From positions 84,666 through 148,665 of the forward strand of contig CAZRMV010000010.1 of assembly GCA_964601275.1 (NCBI GenBank): a stretch of 64,000 bases of DNA, read 5' to 3'. Shown piece by piece: positions 26,498-36,014 of this stretch. How positions within the stretch are numbered: the first letter of the stretch is position 1; each line of letters opens with the position of its first letter. A program made the position numbers and the translations under genes. The stretch comes from JAOZPE01 sp964601275. Lineage in GTDB: Bacteria > Krumholzibacteriota > Krumholzibacteriia > JAJRXK01. Under the pieces are notes generated by a model. It was not told the origin of the DNA and made no database searches. It saw only the letters and a list, made by a program, of their open reading frames with translations.

Positions 26498-26573
<76 letters not shown>

Positions 26574-26697
26574 ACCAACCTTCTCGGCGACAGTCCGTTG
26601 CGTGGATGGGCATGCAAGGCGGCAGAGCCGACCGGTTCCGCGATCACATGGTGAAGAGAGTCATCCGCCGCGACGGAGAAGGTCCTGGACAATCACT

Positions 26698-27994
26698 TCA
26701 ATACGTCACCTGCGCTTCCACGAGTTCCGCCGCACGCTCGGAGGCGATGGGAGGGCCGAGTGCACCAGTGAAGGGATCACGTTCCCGGGAGATCATGCGT
26801 TCCCGGCAGCGAATGGGTCCTACCTGCGGCGCGTAGACGATGATGCCGGCGGCATAGGGGTGGTACGAGTCGATCACATCACCGCTTTCATTGGTGACCT
26901 CTTCCACGCCGAAGTCGACCGCGTAGATCACCTCGATGCAGTATGCGTAGTCGCGCCCGCCGATCATGCAATCGCCCTCGCTCCACACCGTGGCGTACAG
27001 CCAGATGTCGTTGGCCAGGGCCGGGATGAGCTGGTGAGAGAACGAGTGACCCGGCGAGAGATCGCTCTCGAGATACTTCCACGCGAGGAGGGTGTCGACA
27101 TCGCCATAGGTCCCGATGTACGAGGCGGTCCTCTCCCATACCGCACCGAAGAGAAACAAGGGCTCGAGGTATCCGCGGACGCTCACTTTCCGGGCCTCCG
27201 GGCCGGTCATCAGTGTCGGGTAGACGCTCCGTGCCTCGTCGCGGAGACCCGGCCGGGCCCCCAGAAGCGGTCGCAAGAGGTTCGAGCCGGGATCGACCTC
27301 GATGCTTCTCAGTTCGGAACCGATCGGAATATAGAAGGTCTCCTTCAGATTCTGACCCGTGGCGCCCGACAAGGTCGTTCGGTGTTGGGCCAGATGTTCT
27401 CCAGGGTCGCCCTGGGTTCATCCGTGCCAGGTACCGGAAGACCGGCCCCGCGCCGGGAGCGTAGACGATGGTCCCGACGGTGAAATCGCGCAGGTACTCA
27501 GCGCTTCCCGGTGAAGTCTCAGAAACCCCGAAGTCGATCAGGTAGACGCATTCCAGACTGTTCCGGTAGCTGATGCCATCCCCTCGATAGGTGAACTGCC
27601 GTCGGATCCACGCGTGGACCCATACCTCCGACGCCAGGCGGGGAATGAGCTGGTAGTCGGAGCGGCTGCCAACCGTGAGTTCGGAAGCGAGACACTTCCA
27701 GGCCAGGTCCTGGTCGGAATCGCTCAAGATGCCGATGTGGTCCTCGGACTTCTCGAAGATTCCGCCGTGCAGCAGGGTGAAGGGGAGGATGAGTTCCACC
27801 GCCTCGGAGCTCGCGGTGCCGGTCGCAAGCTGGAGACGCTCCTGCAGGTCCGGCCGGGTCGGGTCGCCGGGCAGATCCTGGCGCATCCACTGGTAGGTCC
27901 ATGTCGTTCCGTCGGCGTTGGGCCAGAGGCTGTCGAGGCTCGGCGGGTTGACGCCCGGACCGGTGGTGTCATCCCCGCAACCGGCGGTGAACAC
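26698..27994 (-). pseudogene. Frame-disrupted lipoprotein with two homologous repeats
   Basis: Two related domains of about 190 residues lie in succession but in different frames. The upstream frame (27994 to about 27420) starts after a hydrophobic stretch ending in a lipobox-like FTAGC and contains SDQDLAWKCLASELTVG, DYQLIPRLASEVWVHAW and VGTIVYAPGAGPVF. The second (27372 to 26698) has the counterparts DTLLAWKYLESDLSPG, HQLIPALANDIWLYATVW and AGIIVYAPQVGPI. Around 27370-27420 coding moves through a third frame (ATLENIWPN, matching SLDSLWPN of repeat 1), so two frameshifts are needed to join them. The signal-peptide frame also lacks a start codon and meets TGA TAG upstream. Function unknown; probably decayed, or a sequencing artefact. 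Confidence 0.6.
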
Positions 27995-28072
27995 GATTCC
28001 GGTGGTGGAGAGCAGGCCGGCAGCGAGCAGGAGGAGACGAGTCTATCAGAAAACGTAGGTCATGACGATTGC

Positions 28073-28135
28073 AATGCCCAACGGGTCGCGCTCGCGAGGG
28101 CGATTGCCACCAGGAAACTCAGAGGGTTCCGATGA
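28073..28135 (+). pseudogene. Possible remnant of an ABC-transporter ATPase
   Basis: A short frame encodes NAQRVALARAIATRKLRGFR and then stops. QRVALARAIATR is the usual sequence just after the LSGGQ signature in ABC ATPases. Nothing before or after matches the rest of the domain, so if real it is only a scrap left by rearrangement. It sits between the broken lipoprotein gene and the solitary IS end. A match of about twelve residues could still be chance. Confidence 0.3.
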
Positions 28136-28224
28136 GGATGTATTCGGACTGCGTCTGCTTCTTGGCTTCTTCGAACCGGAGGACGGACTTGGCGGCGATA
28201 GGGCCTCTTCGGGCCACACTCCAC

Positions 28225-28247
28225 CCATGCACATTCTTCGAGGCACA
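28225..28247 (-). repeat. Solitary IS end
   Basis: A 23-bp sequence identical to the terminal repeat of the IS at 48.7-50.1 kb. Similarity continues inward on the minus strand for about 25 more bases, resembling the transposase-stop end of that IS, then is lost. No transposase accompanies it, so it is probably the scar of an older or deleted copy. The start of the broken lipoprotein gene is about 200 bases away. Confidence 0.75.
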
Positions 28248-28265
28248 GCTCTCCCAGTCCCGGGG

Positions 28266-28303
28266 CCGGCCGGCCCGAGGTGCTGAAGAGCCGGGCCGGC
28301 CGG
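28266..28303 (-). terminator. GC-rich hairpin downstream of the nine-haem lipoprotein
   Basis: A perfect 12-bp inverted repeat, CCGGCCGGCCCG/CGGGCCGGCCGG, around a 14-base loop. It lies 25 bases beyond the stop of the multihaem gene but is not followed by a T run, so it may be a transcript-end stabiliser. Confidence 0.45.
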
Positions 28304-28327
28304 TGTTGCCGTCGTGACGGCCCGCGG

Positions 28328-29824
28328 TCAGTTCATGGCGGCCAGGATCTCCAGCGCCCGGTCGTTGGCGTCGTTCAGAAGAGCCATCAGGTAGTTGTGG
28401 TTGTGGAAACCACTACTCTCATCCGACTCCGCATACGCCAGGTTGTGCTGCGCCTCCTCCAGTTTCGACAGCAACGTCGGATCGGTCGATCCGTTGAGAA
28501 CGGTGGCGGCTGCTTCCACATTGGCCGCCACGGTCGCATCCAGGGTCGAGAAGGACGACTGGAAATTGTCGATGATCCCCTGGGCGGTCGTGGCATCGAA
28601 GGAGGGATGACAACTGCTCTGTCCGCAGGAGACGGTGTCTCCACCGGTGCCTTCCGGTACGAAGATGCTGAACCCATGGCCGTGGAACATGGACGAATTG
28701 CTCCCATCCACATCGCTGACGTACATATGACAATCCTTGCACCCGGCCGAGGGCATGAGTTGCTGGGAAGCAACGCCGATTCCGCCTTCTCCAGTGCGGA
28801 TGTCATAACTGAGATGGTCCGTGCCGGCGAAGCGGAGGCTCCCATGGCATTGTCCACACAATTCGTCGGCATCGGTCATCGCTTCGTACTCCATGGTGGC
28901 CGAATTGAAGTACGATGGGGTGTCCGGCTGATGCGGATCGTGACAGGCGACACACGAGACATCCGGCCATTCCGCGGTGTTCCTCGGAGAGGTTCCCTCG
29001 GTGAAGACGCCGCCACTGGTGGTGAAGAAATACGCCAGGGCTTCGTCCTCCCGCATTCCCCCGTTGGCCAGGACCGCGGTCGGGGCATGACAGGCCACGC
29101 AGTTTTCCGGATCGGCGCCGGTGACGGTTTCATGGGGCGTCTCACCCGCGCGTTCGGCCGCCAGCTCATCGGCGACATCCTGCTGGGTGATGGCGTGCCT
29201 GCTGCTGCGCCACGCGTCGTAGGTCCGGTGATCGGTCTCGGCGAAGCGGAGGCTTCCGTGGCATTGACCGCACAAAGCACTCGATCCGTCCATCGGCGTG
29301 TAGTGCGCCGTGCGGGAGTCGAAGATGGAGAGGATCGGTGGATCGTCCGGGTGGTCCTGCGAGACATCGTGACACACCGCGCAGTCGACGTGTGACCACT
29401 CGCCGGAATGCAGCGGTTCTGTCTGGGCGGTGAACACACCGTTGTCCGTGGTGAAGAAATATTCCAGCGCGTCGGTCTCGGTCATCGATCCGTTGGCCTG
29501 GACCGCACGGGGACCGTGGCACGCGATGCAGTTCTCGGGGTCGCTGCCATGGAGGACTTCGTCCGGGGTTTCCCCCGTCCGTTCCGCGGCGAGTTCCTCG
29601 GCGACATCGCTCTGGGTGTCCGCGTGACGGCTCGCCTGCCACACCGCAATCTGCGATGAATGGCATTGGCTGCAATCGGCGGAATCGATCCCGGGATTCG
29701 GCGGGCATTCGGGACAATTGTTGTCGTTGCTGCAGCCCGCCATCATCAGGATGAACGCAAAGGTGACCATCAGCGCCACGAGGACCCATCCCGAGACCCC
29801 CGGTGTGCGCTTCTGTGATCTCAT
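28328..29824 (-). CDS. Multihaem c-type cytochrome lipoprotein with internal duplication
   Basis: A 498-residue lipoprotein (hydrophobic helix then the lipobox MMAGC). It has eight CXXCH motifs (CSQCH, CIACH, CAVCH, CGQCH, CVACH twice, CGQCH, CKDCH) and one CX4CH motif (CGQSSCH). The first seven fall in a tandem repeat of about 125 residues: both halves contain SRHAxTQxDVAxELAAERxGETP, a GDPENC-type block, EALxYFFTT and LCGQCHGSLRFA. The C-terminal 90 residues are helical and haem-free. It resembles the cytochrome c554/NrfA-like multihaem families; whether it is catalytic is unknown. GGAGGCGA precedes the second of two adjacent ATGs (29827, 29824), which I used. Confidence 0.85.
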   Translation of the reverse strand: MRSQKRTPGVSGWVLVALMVTFAFILMMAGCSNDNNCPECPPNPGIDSADCSQCHSSQIAVWQASRHADTQSDVAEELAAERTGETPDEVLHGSDPENCIACHGPRAVQANGSMTETDALEYFFTTDNGVFTAQTEPLHSGEWSHVDCAVCHDVSQDHPDDPPILSIFDSRTAHYTPMDGSSALCGQCHGSLRFAETDHRTYDAWRSSRHAITQQDVADELAAERAGETPHETVTGADPENCVACHAPTAVLANGGMREDEALAYFFTTSGGVFTEGTSPRNTAEWPDVSCVACHDPHQPDTPSYFNSATMEYEAMTDADELCGQCHGSLRFAGTDHLSYDIRTGEGGIGVASQQLMPSAGCKDCHMYVSDVDGSNSSMFHGHGFSIFVPEGTGGDTVSCGQSSCHPSFDATTAQGIIDNFQSSFSTLDATVAANVEAAATVLNGSTDPTLLSKLEEAQHNLAYAESDESSGFHNHNYLMALLNDANDRALEILAAMN

Positions 29825-29982
29825 CATTCGCCTCCTCGAATGGACCTTCCCCCGGTGGGTCCGGATGTGCCCGTACGGGGAGAGGTCACCACCACCCCAC
29901 GGGGAGATTGCGAACGCCCGCCGTGGGGTGGACACCCCAAAGACAGGACTTTGGACCCCAGAGATCAAGAGTTATGGATCGT

Positions 29983-30462
29983 TTACCCTGATATTTGCAC
30001 AAACGAACGTCCGCTCATCGCAGGGTCTTCCGGCCAGCGCGCCTCCATGAACTTGCCGATCCCGAACGCGGCTCCCTGGACGGTGGCCACCAGGCCGCCG
30101 AGGAGGATCACCGCCTGTGCGCCGAGCGGATCCGGAGCCGATGGCCCGGGCGTCATCCGGGTCATCCACCAGCCCAGGAAGGCGAGACTGGCCGCATGCA
30201 CCACCTGGTCGACGAGAAAGGCCTGGGCCGTATCGCGGAATCGTTGCTTGAGGCCGTCGATCAAGGTGTGCACCGCGAAGAGGGTCACCGGGAGAAGCCA
30301 CAGTCCCCAGTTCTGGATCGCCAGGTAGGCGACCGCGGCGTGGATCAAACCATGCAGCAGGAGGAATCGCCCGTTCCTCTTGCGTTCGACGAGTGCGTCC
30401 GGCTGGAGAAGGAAATCGGCCAGGCAATGGGAAGCGAGGAGGATCAGGATCCAGTGGGTCAT
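29983..30462 (-). CDS. DUF3307 membrane protein
   Basis: A 159-residue polytopic membrane protein. The start LLASHCLADFLLQPDALVERK with its Asp-x3-Gln is the DUF3307 signature; HGLIHAAVAYLA and FAVHTLIDGLKQRF follow, giving three or four helices. Its function is not established. The SatD-like gene lies just upstream on the same strand, 92 bases away, an arrangement I recall in other genomes. ATG at 30462 begins at the conserved first helix. Confidence 0.8.
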   Translation of the reverse strand: MTHWILILLASHCLADFLLQPDALVERKRNGRFLLLHGLIHAAVAYLAIQNWGLWLLPVTLFAVHTLIDGLKQRFRDTAQAFLVDQVVHAASLAFLGWWMTRMTPGPSAPDPLGAQAVILLGGLVATVQGAAFGIGKFMEARWPEDPAMSGRSFVQISG

Positions 30463-30554
30463 CGGTCGCGCCTCGGGCTCATCGGTCGTGCCTCCCTCGA
30501 CGCGGTCGGGAAGGGGGGATTCCCGCGGTCCATCGCTTCGACGACGCCCAGAGC

Positions 30555-31190
30555 TCATTCCCGATCGAGAGCTCGGAGAATCTCCTCCTCGGCCCAGCGC
30601 AAGGCCTGCTGGACCGCCGGCCAGTGGGCGCGTTTCAAGGACTTCGCCACCGCCTGCCTCGAGATCGAACCGCCATCGGTCTTGGGGGGCCATCGCCGGG
30701 CGATCTCTTCTTGGGTCAAGCCCTGGAGTGCCCCGGAGACCGCCCGGGATTCGGCGGGGGCCCAATCGAGCGCCACGGAATCCAGCAGGGGGGTCACCGC
30801 CCGGGCCAGGGCCGTCCGCTGCCCGAACCAACGCAGGGGGGAGGAGAAGCCGAGGGTCACACCCCCCAGCGCATCCAGTCCCTTGCCGGAGTGGAGGAAC
30901 GCGGCGCCGCGGGAATCGGAGATCCTCTCCTCCGAGATGTCCTCGACTTCACCCAGCCCGATGGAGATGCGGGTGTCGTAGCGTACCGGGGGTTCGGAGA
31001 GCATCTTGAGACGACACCGCAGGAACAGCGCGGCGCGGAAGCAGAGTTCGGGCTTCGTGAGCAACAATTGCCAGCTGTCGTGACGAAAGGTATCGATGCT
31101 GCCGCGGATGGAGTGAGGATGGAACGACTCGAATTGCCGGGCCGCTTCGGTCAGTTCATCCATCGCCCGGCGGCCTTGCTCCGCCGTCAA
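30555..31190 (-). CDS. SatD-family-like protein with C-terminal helix-turn-helix
   Basis: A 211-residue cytoplasmic protein. The middle resembles a truncated nucleotidyl-cyclase-like region (DTFRHDSWQLLL; YDTRISIGLGEV; SRGAAFLHSGKGLD), as in SatD-type proteins. The C-terminal 60 residues contain a likely helix-turn-helix (LTQEEIARRWPPKT then SRQAVAKSLKRAHW). It may regulate or partner the DUF3307 protein next to it. The upstream gene for isoaspartyl methyltransferase ends 12 bases away, so all three may be one transcript. Assignment to SatD is by pattern only. Confidence 0.55.
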   Translation of the reverse strand: MTAEQGRRAMDELTEAARQFESFHPHSIRGSIDTFRHDSWQLLLTKPELCFRAALFLRCRLKMLSEPPVRYDTRISIGLGEVEDISEERISDSRGAAFLHSGKGLDALGGVTLGFSSPLRWFGQRTALARAVTPLLDSVALDWAPAESRAVSGALQGLTQEEIARRWPPKTDGGSISRQAVAKSLKRAHWPAVQQALRWAEEEILRALDRE

Positions 31191-31202
31191 CCTGGATGCT
31201 TC

Positions 31203-31934
31203 TCAGTGCTTTCCGTGATCGCCGGTCACCGGCACGAAGCGGACCGGGAGGAGGCGCCGGGTCGTGTACTCGTCCTCCTGCGTCTTCTCCACCAGGACCA
31301 GCTCCTGGTAACCGCCGGCCTCGCCGAGCGGCATCAACAGCTTGCCGCCGACCCGCAACTGCCCGAGCAGGGTCTCGGGAATCTCGGGCGCCGCCGCGGT
31401 GATGATGATCCGGTCGAACGGAGCCGCCTCGGGCCATCCCGCCCAGCCGTCCCCCGCGCGGACGTGCACGTTGTCATACCCGAGTTCCTTCAAGGTCGCG
31501 GCGGCCCGCTGGGCCAAGGGCTTGTGGATCTCCACCGTGTATACCTCTTCAACCAGCCGGGAAGCGACCGCGGCCTGGTATCCCGAACCGGTGCCCAGTT
31601 CGAAGAGCTTGTGCTGGGGCTTCAGATCCAGTTCCTGGGTCATGTACGCCACGATGTAGGGCTGCGAGATGGTCTGGCCGTCGCCGATCGGCTGGGGCGC
31701 GTCCTGGTAGGCGAAGGCCCGGTACGCCTTGGGTAGGAAGAGATGGCGCGGCACTTCCCGCATCGCCTCGATCACTCGTGGATCGTGGATGCCGCGCTTG
31801 AGGATCTGGTTCTCGACCATCGCCACCCGCTGTGATTTCCAGGAGTGCTGGTTGGCCACGAGCAGCGGAACGGCGAAGAGGGCGGCGATCGAGGCGGCGC
31901 ACCTGGCCAGGATCCGAGTGAGGAAGGTGCTCAT
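31203..31934 (-). CDS. pcm: Protein-L-isoaspartate O-methyltransferase with N-terminal membrane anchor
   Basis: A 243-residue methyltransferase that starts repair of isoaspartyl residues in aged proteins using S-adenosylmethionine. The family blocks are complete: RHLFLPKAYRAFAYQDAP, IGDGQTISQPYIVAYMTQ, the SAM-binding LFELGTGSGYQAAV, and FDRIIITAAAPEIP. Unlike the cytosolic E. coli enzyme it opens with a hydrophobic segment (ASIAALFAVPLLVANQ), so it is exported or membrane-anchored, which is puzzling because SAM is cytoplasmic. GGGAG precedes ATG at 31934. Confidence 0.92.
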   Translation of the reverse strand: MSTFLTRILARCAASIAALFAVPLLVANQHSWKSQRVAMVENQILKRGIHDPRVIEAMREVPRHLFLPKAYRAFAYQDAPQPIGDGQTISQPYIVAYMTQELDLKPQHKLFELGTGSGYQAAVASRLVEEVYTVEIHKPLAQRAAATLKELGYDNVHVRAGDGWAGWPEAAPFDRIIITAAAPEIPETLLGQLRVGGKLLMPLGEAGGYQELVLVEKTQEDEYTTRRLLPVRFVPVTGDHGKH

Positions 31935-32121
31935 GGTCAGCTCCCGGGAATCCGTTCTCTGTTCCTCCAAGTACGCAAGGGATGCGCGAACGGCAAGTCG
32001 CCGCCGGCCAAGACGCAGGGGCGATTCCTCCAAGGTCTTGGAGTTTCGACACTTGACACCTTGTCCCTGACCTCACAGTTTCGGCCGTAGCGCTCGATGC
32101 GAGACGAAGGCGAGTCCATCC

Positions 32122-34365
32122 ATGAGCCACGTCATTCCCCCGGAATCCTCGTTCAGGATCAGCACGCCCACCTCCACGATCCCATTCCGGCGCTTGTCGG
32201 GTCTGATCGCACTGCTGTTGGCGGTGCCTCTTCCCGCCGGCGCAGCCGTTCCACGGACGACGGTTCTTCCGGTGGTCACCGCGGGGCATTCCACCGGCGA
32301 GATCCAACTCGACGGACGCCTGGACGAGGAGGCCTGGCAACACGCGGGGATCATCTCCGACCTCACCCAGCAGGATCCGCACCCGGGGGAACCCACGCCC
32401 TTCAAGACCGAGATCCGGGTTCTCGTCGACCAGGAGAACCTGTACTTCGGCGTCTATTGCCACGACCCCGATCCGCAAGCCATCGCGATACACACCATGT
32501 CCCGCGACGGCAACCTGTGGGGCGACGACAACATCGCATTCGTCCTGGACACCTTCGGTGACCAACGCACCGGATACTTCTTCCGCACCAACGCGGCCGG
32601 GGCCCGCCAGGACGGTCTCATCTCCAACTCGGAGGACTCATCGACGAACTGGGATGGGATCTGGGACGTGAGAACGCGCCGGGTGAAGGACGGTTGGACC
32701 GCGGAATTCGTGATTCCCTCGCAGACCTTGCGGTTCACCCGCGGGCTCGACCAGTGGGGATTCAACGTGGAACGCAGGATCGCCCGCAGCCGCATGAGCC
32801 TTCGCTGGACCGGGATCACGCTCGATTCCCGTCTGAACGACTTCCGCCGAGCGGGCCGGTTGGCTGGGGTGGGCGGATTGCGGCAGGGAATCGGACTGTC
32901 GGTGAGTCCCTATGGCCTGGTGCGGGGAGAAGGTGGGGTGAACGGGGTCGACCGGGTCACCACCGGCGATGTCGGAGGAGACGTCACCTGGAATCTCAGC
33001 TCGAACCTCACCGGGGTGGTGACGGTGAACACCGATTTCGCCGAGACCGACGTCGATACCCGCCAGATCAATCTCACTCGCTTTCCCCTGTTCTTCCCGG
33101 AGAAACGCGCCTTCTTCCTGGAGGGGTCGAGCCTCTTCTCGTTCGGGACGGGTTTGAGAACCGATTTCATCGCCTTCTTCTCACGGCGCATCGGTCTGTA
33201 CCAGGGCGATGAGATTCCGATCAACGCCGGATTGAAGGTACTCGGGAGAGCCGGCCGGTGGAACATCGGCGCCCTGGACACCTTCATGGGTTCCAGCGAA
33301 GCCACCCGTTCGACCAACCTGTTCGCCGGGAGGGTCACCTACGACGTGGACGATCACTTGACCGTTGGGTTGATCGCCACCAACGGGGACCCGAGCGGGA
33401 AGGCGGACAACTCCCTCCTGGGGGTGGACGCGCAGTGGCGAACCTCCACCTTCCATGGCGACAAGAACCTCGCCTTCGGAGCCTGGGGATCCTTCACCTC
33501 CAGTTCGGATGTTCCGGGCCGACCGGCCGGCTGGGGTCTCAAGCTCGATTATCCCAATGATCTGTGGGATCTCTTTCTCATCTACAAGCAATTCGGGCGG
33601 GAGATGGATCCGGCGCTGGGGTTCTTGCCCCGGCCGGGAACCCGGTGGGTCCAGGGCGGAGGCGCATTCCAACCCCGGCCCAACGTCCCCGCGCTTTCGT
33701 GGATCCGACAGTGGTTCTTCGAGACCTTCGTCACCTGGGTGGAGAACCTGGACGGGCACACCGAGTCGTGGCGGCTGTTCACCGCGCCCATCAACATCGA
33801 ACTGGAATCGGGGGAACACATCGAAAGCAACTGGGTTCCCCAGTACGAAAGCCTGGATGAGGATTTCGAGATCGCCGACGGGGTGGTCATTCCCGCCGGC
33901 GACTACGATTTCACCCGCTTCAGGGTGGAAGCGCAGAGTGCGCGGAGCCGCCCGTGGCGCATCGGCAGCACGGTCTGGTTCGGCGAGTTCTACACCGGCC
34001 ATCTCACCCAGATCGAGGCCTTCGCGAACGCCACGATCGGAAGCGGTCATCTACGCCTGGAGCTTTCCGGTGAGCTGGACGAGGGCAGCTTGCCCGAAGG
34101 CGACTTCACCGAGCGTCTCTATGTCCTCGATACCACCTACGCGTTCAATCCCGATCTGCTGCTGTCACTCAATCTCCAGTACGACTCGCCGTCGCGGACC
34201 CTGGGCGCCAACACCCGCCTGCGCTGGACCCTCGAGCCCGGCAAGGACCTCTACATCGTCTGGAACCGGGGCTGGCGGCGATCGGATCCGAGCGCGCGCT
34301 CCGATTTCCTGCGGCCGGTCGACGACCAGCTCGTGGTCAAGCTGCGTTGGACCTTCCGGGCGTGA
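32122..34365 (+). CDS. DUF5916 outer-membrane protein with N-terminal CBM9-like domain
   Basis: A 747-residue exported protein. After a signal peptide (LSGLIALLLAVPLPAGAA) a CBM9-like domain (GEIQLDGRLDEEAWQHA; LYFGVYCHDPDPQAI; DNIAFVLDTFGDQRTGYFF) is followed by the DUF5916 region, a series of amphipathic strands such as TRFPLFFPEKRAFFLEGSSLF, ending in an aromatic strand (QLVVKLRWTFRA) typical of an outer-membrane barrel. The combination is common in FCB-group bacteria; it may bind or admit oligosaccharides, but the substrate is not known. A weak TTGACA at 32053 might be part of its promoter. Confidence 0.85.
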   Translation: MSHVIPPESSFRISTPTSTIPFRRLSGLIALLLAVPLPAGAAVPRTTVLPVVTAGHSTGEIQLDGRLDEEAWQHAGIISDLTQQDPHPGEPTPFKTEIRVLVDQENLYFGVYCHDPDPQAIAIHTMSRDGNLWGDDNIAFVLDTFGDQRTGYFFRTNAAGARQDGLISNSEDSSTNWDGIWDVRTRRVKDGWTAEFVIPSQTLRFTRGLDQWGFNVERRIARSRMSLRWTGITLDSRLNDFRRAGRLAGVGGLRQGIGLSVSPYGLVRGEGGVNGVDRVTTGDVGGDVTWNLSSNLTGVVTVNTDFAETDVDTRQINLTRFPLFFPEKRAFFLEGSSLFSFGTGLRTDFIAFFSRRIGLYQGDEIPINAGLKVLGRAGRWNIGALDTFMGSSEATRSTNLFAGRVTYDVDDHLTVGLIATNGDPSGKADNSLLGVDAQWRTSTFHGDKNLAFGAWGSFTSSSDVPGRPAGWGLKLDYPNDLWDLFLIYKQFGREMDPALGFLPRPGTRWVQGGGAFQPRPNVPALSWIRQWFFETFVTWVENLDGHTESWRLFTAPINIELESGEHIESNWVPQYESLDEDFEIADGVVIPAGDYDFTRFRVEAQSARSRPWRIGSTVWFGEFYTGHLTQIEAFANATIGSGHLRLELSGELDEGSLPEGDFTERLYVLDTTYAFNPDLLLSLNLQYDSPSRTLGANTRLRWTLEPGKDLYIVWNRGWRRSDPSARSDFLRPVDDQLVVKLRWTFRA

Positions 34366-34429
34366 TCCAGCTCCAGATCTCCATGACACCGGGGCTTCGT
34401 CCCCCCGTCGCCGGGCTTTCGTGCCCCCA

Positions 34430-35383
34430 TCACCACGGTCGGGTCTTCTGCATCGGAAGGAAGGTCGGGGCGGTGGCCTCCCCGTCGAGAACGGCCTCCT
34501 GCAGCAATTCCACTTCGATCAGGTGCAAGGTTCCAAGGACGTTGCCCGACGCATCGGCGACCTCCCGGTTCAATTCCGATTTCAGTCCGATGTACCCGAT
34601 GCGGCCATACCAGAGCTCGGTGCGGTCGTCAGGTCCGAAGACCGAGGCGTCGATCCGGACCGTCCACCCGGGCGTCGGGCCGGTGGGTAGATCGAAGGTC
34701 TCGCGGGCCACGACCTCCGCCGTGACCCGGACGTCGTCATCCCGGACGATCCACGTGGTCCCCAGGCCCAGCGGGTACTGCAGGAGGAGGAATTCGTTCT
34801 CCTCGACCCCGGTGGGGAAGCCGGAAACCCCGGCATGGACCGCGTTCCACCGGGCCGCGAGTTCTTCCAGGGCGCTTTGCCAGGCGGGCGGGACGCCCCG
34901 CGACAGCAATGTCGGCAAAGCGTCCGGTGGACCGACGTTGAAGGGCAGATCCGCGACGTAGAGTCCCTCCTGATCCTGACGGTAGTCGATTCTCTGGAAC
35001 GCCACACTGTTCCCGTCGCGGATCTCGACTTCCTCGACGACATACTCCCGCCCGAAGACTTCCTCGCGGCCGGTCAGGCGCCGGGTGCGCCGGAGCGTGA
35101 GATCGTTGGAGATCACCGTTCCTTCGTCATTGACGATGCGCAGGCTGATCTGGCTGAGGTACTCCCAGCGGTTGCCGACCTGGAGAGGATAGAAGTCTCC
35201 ACCGGTGGGTGAGGGGGCTGCGGTCGGGCTGGGGTTTTCCCTGTCCGTGCACCCGCCCACGCCCCAGGAGACGAGCGGAACCAGGAGGAGGAGCAGGGTG
35301 ATGCGGAAGACGGCCCCGGGATGGAGATCCTCGATCGAGCGTCGCGGCTTGGCATCGGGCGGGTGATGGCGAACGATCGCCAT
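34430..35383 (-). CDS. Lipoprotein of unknown function
   Basis: A 317-residue protein with a signal peptide ending in a lipobox (SWGVGGC), then a Pro/Ser/Thr linker and a beta-rich domain starting FYPLQVGNRWEYLSQ. This opening (large, beta-rich, with WEY) is common in surface lipoproteins of FCB bacteria. No catalytic motif is evident. GAGGAGG nine bases before the ATG at 35383 sets the start. It lies 37 bases downstream of the small envelope protein gene on the same strand, probably in one operon. Confidence 0.7.
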   Translation of the reverse strand: MAIVRHHPPDAKPRRSIEDLHPGAVFRITLLLLLVPLVSWGVGGCTDRENPSPTAAPSPTGGDFYPLQVGNRWEYLSQISLRIVNDEGTVISNDLTLRRTRRLTGREEVFGREYVVEEVEIRDGNSVAFQRIDYRQDQEGLYVADLPFNVGPPDALPTLLSRGVPPAWQSALEELAARWNAVHAGVSGFPTGVEENEFLLLQYPLGLGTTWIVRDDDVRVTAEVVARETFDLPTGPTPGWTVRIDASVFGPDDRTELWYGRIGYIGLKSELNREVADASGNVLGTLHLIEVELLQEAVLDGEATAPTFLPMQKTRPW

Positions 35384-35420
35384 GGGCCGAGCCTCCTCTC
35401 CGCGGAACGGGAGTGCCTTC

Positions 35421-36014
35421 CTAGAACATCCCCAACTTCAGGGTGATCATTCCGAACCCGCCCTCGGCGTCGGCATTGCTGAGCACCGTCAGGTCGACCC
35501 CGCTCACGTAGCGGTAGCCGCCCCCGGCGGTCAGGCGGGCGAAGTCGGTCAGGTTCAGGACAAGCTGCACCGTGGGCTCGAGCACGAAGACCGAATCGGA
35601 GTCGGGGTCGTTCTCCGACCCCGCCACCGGATCGCGCAGCTTGATGCCGCCCAGGCCGGTGAGGATCGACAGGGTGGGGTGGATCACCGAATCGGCGAAG
35701 AACGCATACTCGAACTCGAAGCCGCCGTAGGTGAACTTGACCACCCGGTCGAGTCCGTCGGTGTTCTGCACGATCACGTCGCTGACCATGGTGTAGAGAC
35801 TCGCCCCCAGCACGATCTTGTGATCGAGGATCCATCCGCCCCGTCCGCCGAGAAAGGTCTCGTGGTCACCCTTGAACTCGCTTCCCTTGACCACCGGGGC
35901 AATGAACCCCCCGGACTCGATGTGGCCGGAGAAGAGACTTCCGGCCCTCCCGGCGGAGGGAAGGAGCAGGAGGATGGCGACGAGAAGGAGGAAGAGCGTC
36001 GATCGATGCGTCAT
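35421..36014 (-). CDS. Small outer-membrane beta-barrel-like protein
   Basis: A 197-residue exported protein. The N-terminus is a signal peptide (LFLLLVAILLLLPSAGRAG); the rest alternates hydrophobic and polar residues and ends in the strand GFGMITLKLGMF with a terminal Phe, the usual outer-membrane barrel end signal. I recognise no named family. GGGGAGA precedes the ATG at 36014. It is followed by the lipoprotein gene and may be its partner. Confidence 0.65.
   Translation of the reverse strand: MTHRSTLFLLLVAILLLLPSAGRAGSLFSGHIESGGFIAPVVKGSEFKGDHETFLGGRGGWILDHKIVLGASLYTMVSDVIVQNTDGLDRVVKFTYGGFEFEYAFFADSVIHPTLSILTGLGGIKLRDPVAGSENDPDSDSVFVLEPTVQLVLNLTDFARLTAGGGYRYVSGVDLTVLSNADAEGGFGMITLKLGMF

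Noticed and set aside
28040..28080. MTYVF-stop reading as the end of a second transposase copy
   Set aside because: Its orientation relative to the solitary IS end is opposite to that in the intact IS, and the match is five residues.
32053..32081. TTGACA-N17-CAGTTT as a promoter of the DUF5916 gene
   Set aside because: The -35 is perfect but the -10 matches poorly, so it is mentioned only under the gene.
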